A stretch of 5,298 nt of DNA. It comes from Alphaproteobacteria bacterium (GTDB lineage: Bacteria > Pseudomonadota > Alphaproteobacteria > BOG-932 > Roseiterribacteraceae). Positions 4,930 through 5,298 of the stretch are shown piece after piece. Each line of letters starts with the position of its first letter. Position 1 is the stretch's first letter. The notes below the pieces were generated by a model, which made no database searches, was not told the DNA's origin, and worked only from the letters and a program-made list of their open reading frames with translations. The DNA is taken from assembly GCA_903970575.1 (NCBI GenBank), contig CAJCJC010000361.1, forward strand, positions 1-5,298, read 5' to 3'. A program made the position numbers and the translations under genes.

Positions 4930-5298
4930 TTAACGCGCCACCGGGGGGCGGCCGATGGAGCTGTAGGAGAATCCGGCTTTCGCCGCGTCCGCGGGATTGT
5001 AGACATTTCTGAGATCCACAATGATGCGGCGGTTCATGATTTCCGCGATGCGATCGAGTTGCAGCGCCCGGAATTCATTCCATTCGGTAATGATCACCAG
5101 GGCGTCCGCGCCGGAAGCCGCGTCATACGCGCCGTCTTTCCAAACCACCTCGGGCAGATAAGCCTTGGCTTCTTGCATGCCTGCCGGATCATAGGCCTGA
5201 ACCGTGGCGCCGGCCGCCTGGAGCAGCGGGATGATGTCCAGGCTGGGCGCATCGCGCATATCGTCCGTATCGGGTTTGAAAGTGACGCCCAGAACGCC
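4930..5298 (-). CDS. UDP-glucose 6-dehydrogenase, C-terminal part
   Basis: UDP-glucose dehydrogenase oxidises UDP-glucose to UDP-glucuronate with two NAD+, supplying acidic sugars for polysaccharides. The gene enters from the right edge, so only the last 122 residues are present. They begin with [18 protein letters not shown], the hallmark of the C-terminal UDP-binding domain of the UDP-Glc/GDP-Man dehydrogenase family, and continue with [37 protein letters not shown] and [13 protein letters not shown]. The TEWNEF segment and the closing DLRNVYNP favour UDP-glucose over GDP-mannose dehydrogenase. The catalytic Cys and the Rossmann domain lie outside the window. The ATG at 5259 is internal, because conserved sequence continues upstream of it. 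The gene is followed after 28 nt by the phosphohexomutase on the same strand. Confidence 0.94.
   Translation of the reverse strand, partial: GVLGVTFKPDTDDMRDAPSLDIIPLLQAAGATVQAYDPAGMQEAKAYLPEVVWKDGAYDAASGADALVIITEWNEFRALQLDRIAEIMNRRIIVDLRNVYNPADAAKAGFSYSSIGRPPVAR

Noticed and set aside
4902..5021. N-terminal extension of the phosphohexomutase to 503 aa
   Set aside because: It would overlap the end of the UDP-glucose dehydrogenase gene by about 90 bp, is Pro/Arg-rich without family resemblance, and the ATG at 4901 already gives the standard N-terminus and length.

Overview
The window reads as chromosomal DNA of a GC-rich alphaproteobacterium. The strongest pointer is an ATP12-family F1-ATPase assembly chaperone, which among bacteria is essentially confined to Alphaproteobacteria. 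Family and genus cannot be fixed from this sequence alone.

Left block (1-2444, + strand): a compact housekeeping operon. It holds the 3' end of a conserved hypothetical protein (possibly DUF429-like), an RluC/RluD-type 23S rRNA pseudouridine synthase (ATGA overlap with the gene before it), the ATP12 chaperone, and a 98-aa single-pass membrane protein. The ATP12 gene appears to start at a non-standard CTG inside a CTGA overlap, with a well-placed GGAG ribosome-binding site.

Middle block (about 2445-3505): an insert-like accessory stretch. By hand count its GC is in the mid-50s percent, against the mid-60s on both sides. It carries, on the + strand, an AT-rich promoter with a start codon that looks leaderless, a 53-aa protein resembling the N-terminus of short RelB-like antitoxins, and two tiny downstream frames linked by ATGA and GTGA overlaps. 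Facing them on the - strand is a complete mazEF toxin-antitoxin operon. It closely resembles E. coli mazEF and has a TTGACA promoter whose -10 lies inside a perfect 26-bp palindrome, a likely autoregulatory operator. The mazEF promoter begins only 7 nt after the stop of the gene upstream of it.

Right block (3510-5298, - strand): a sugar-nucleotide operon. The 3' end of a UDP-glucose 6-dehydrogenase gene is followed after 28 nt by a complete phosphomannomutase/phosphoglucomutase. Together they would supply hexose-1-phosphates and UDP-glucuronate for surface polysaccharide.

No tRNA, rRNA, CRISPR array, transposase or integrase was seen. No wholly new system is evident. The least explained part is the small-ORF cluster at 2530-2851, which could be a decayed toxin-antitoxin locus or an undescribed set of coupled micro-ORFs.
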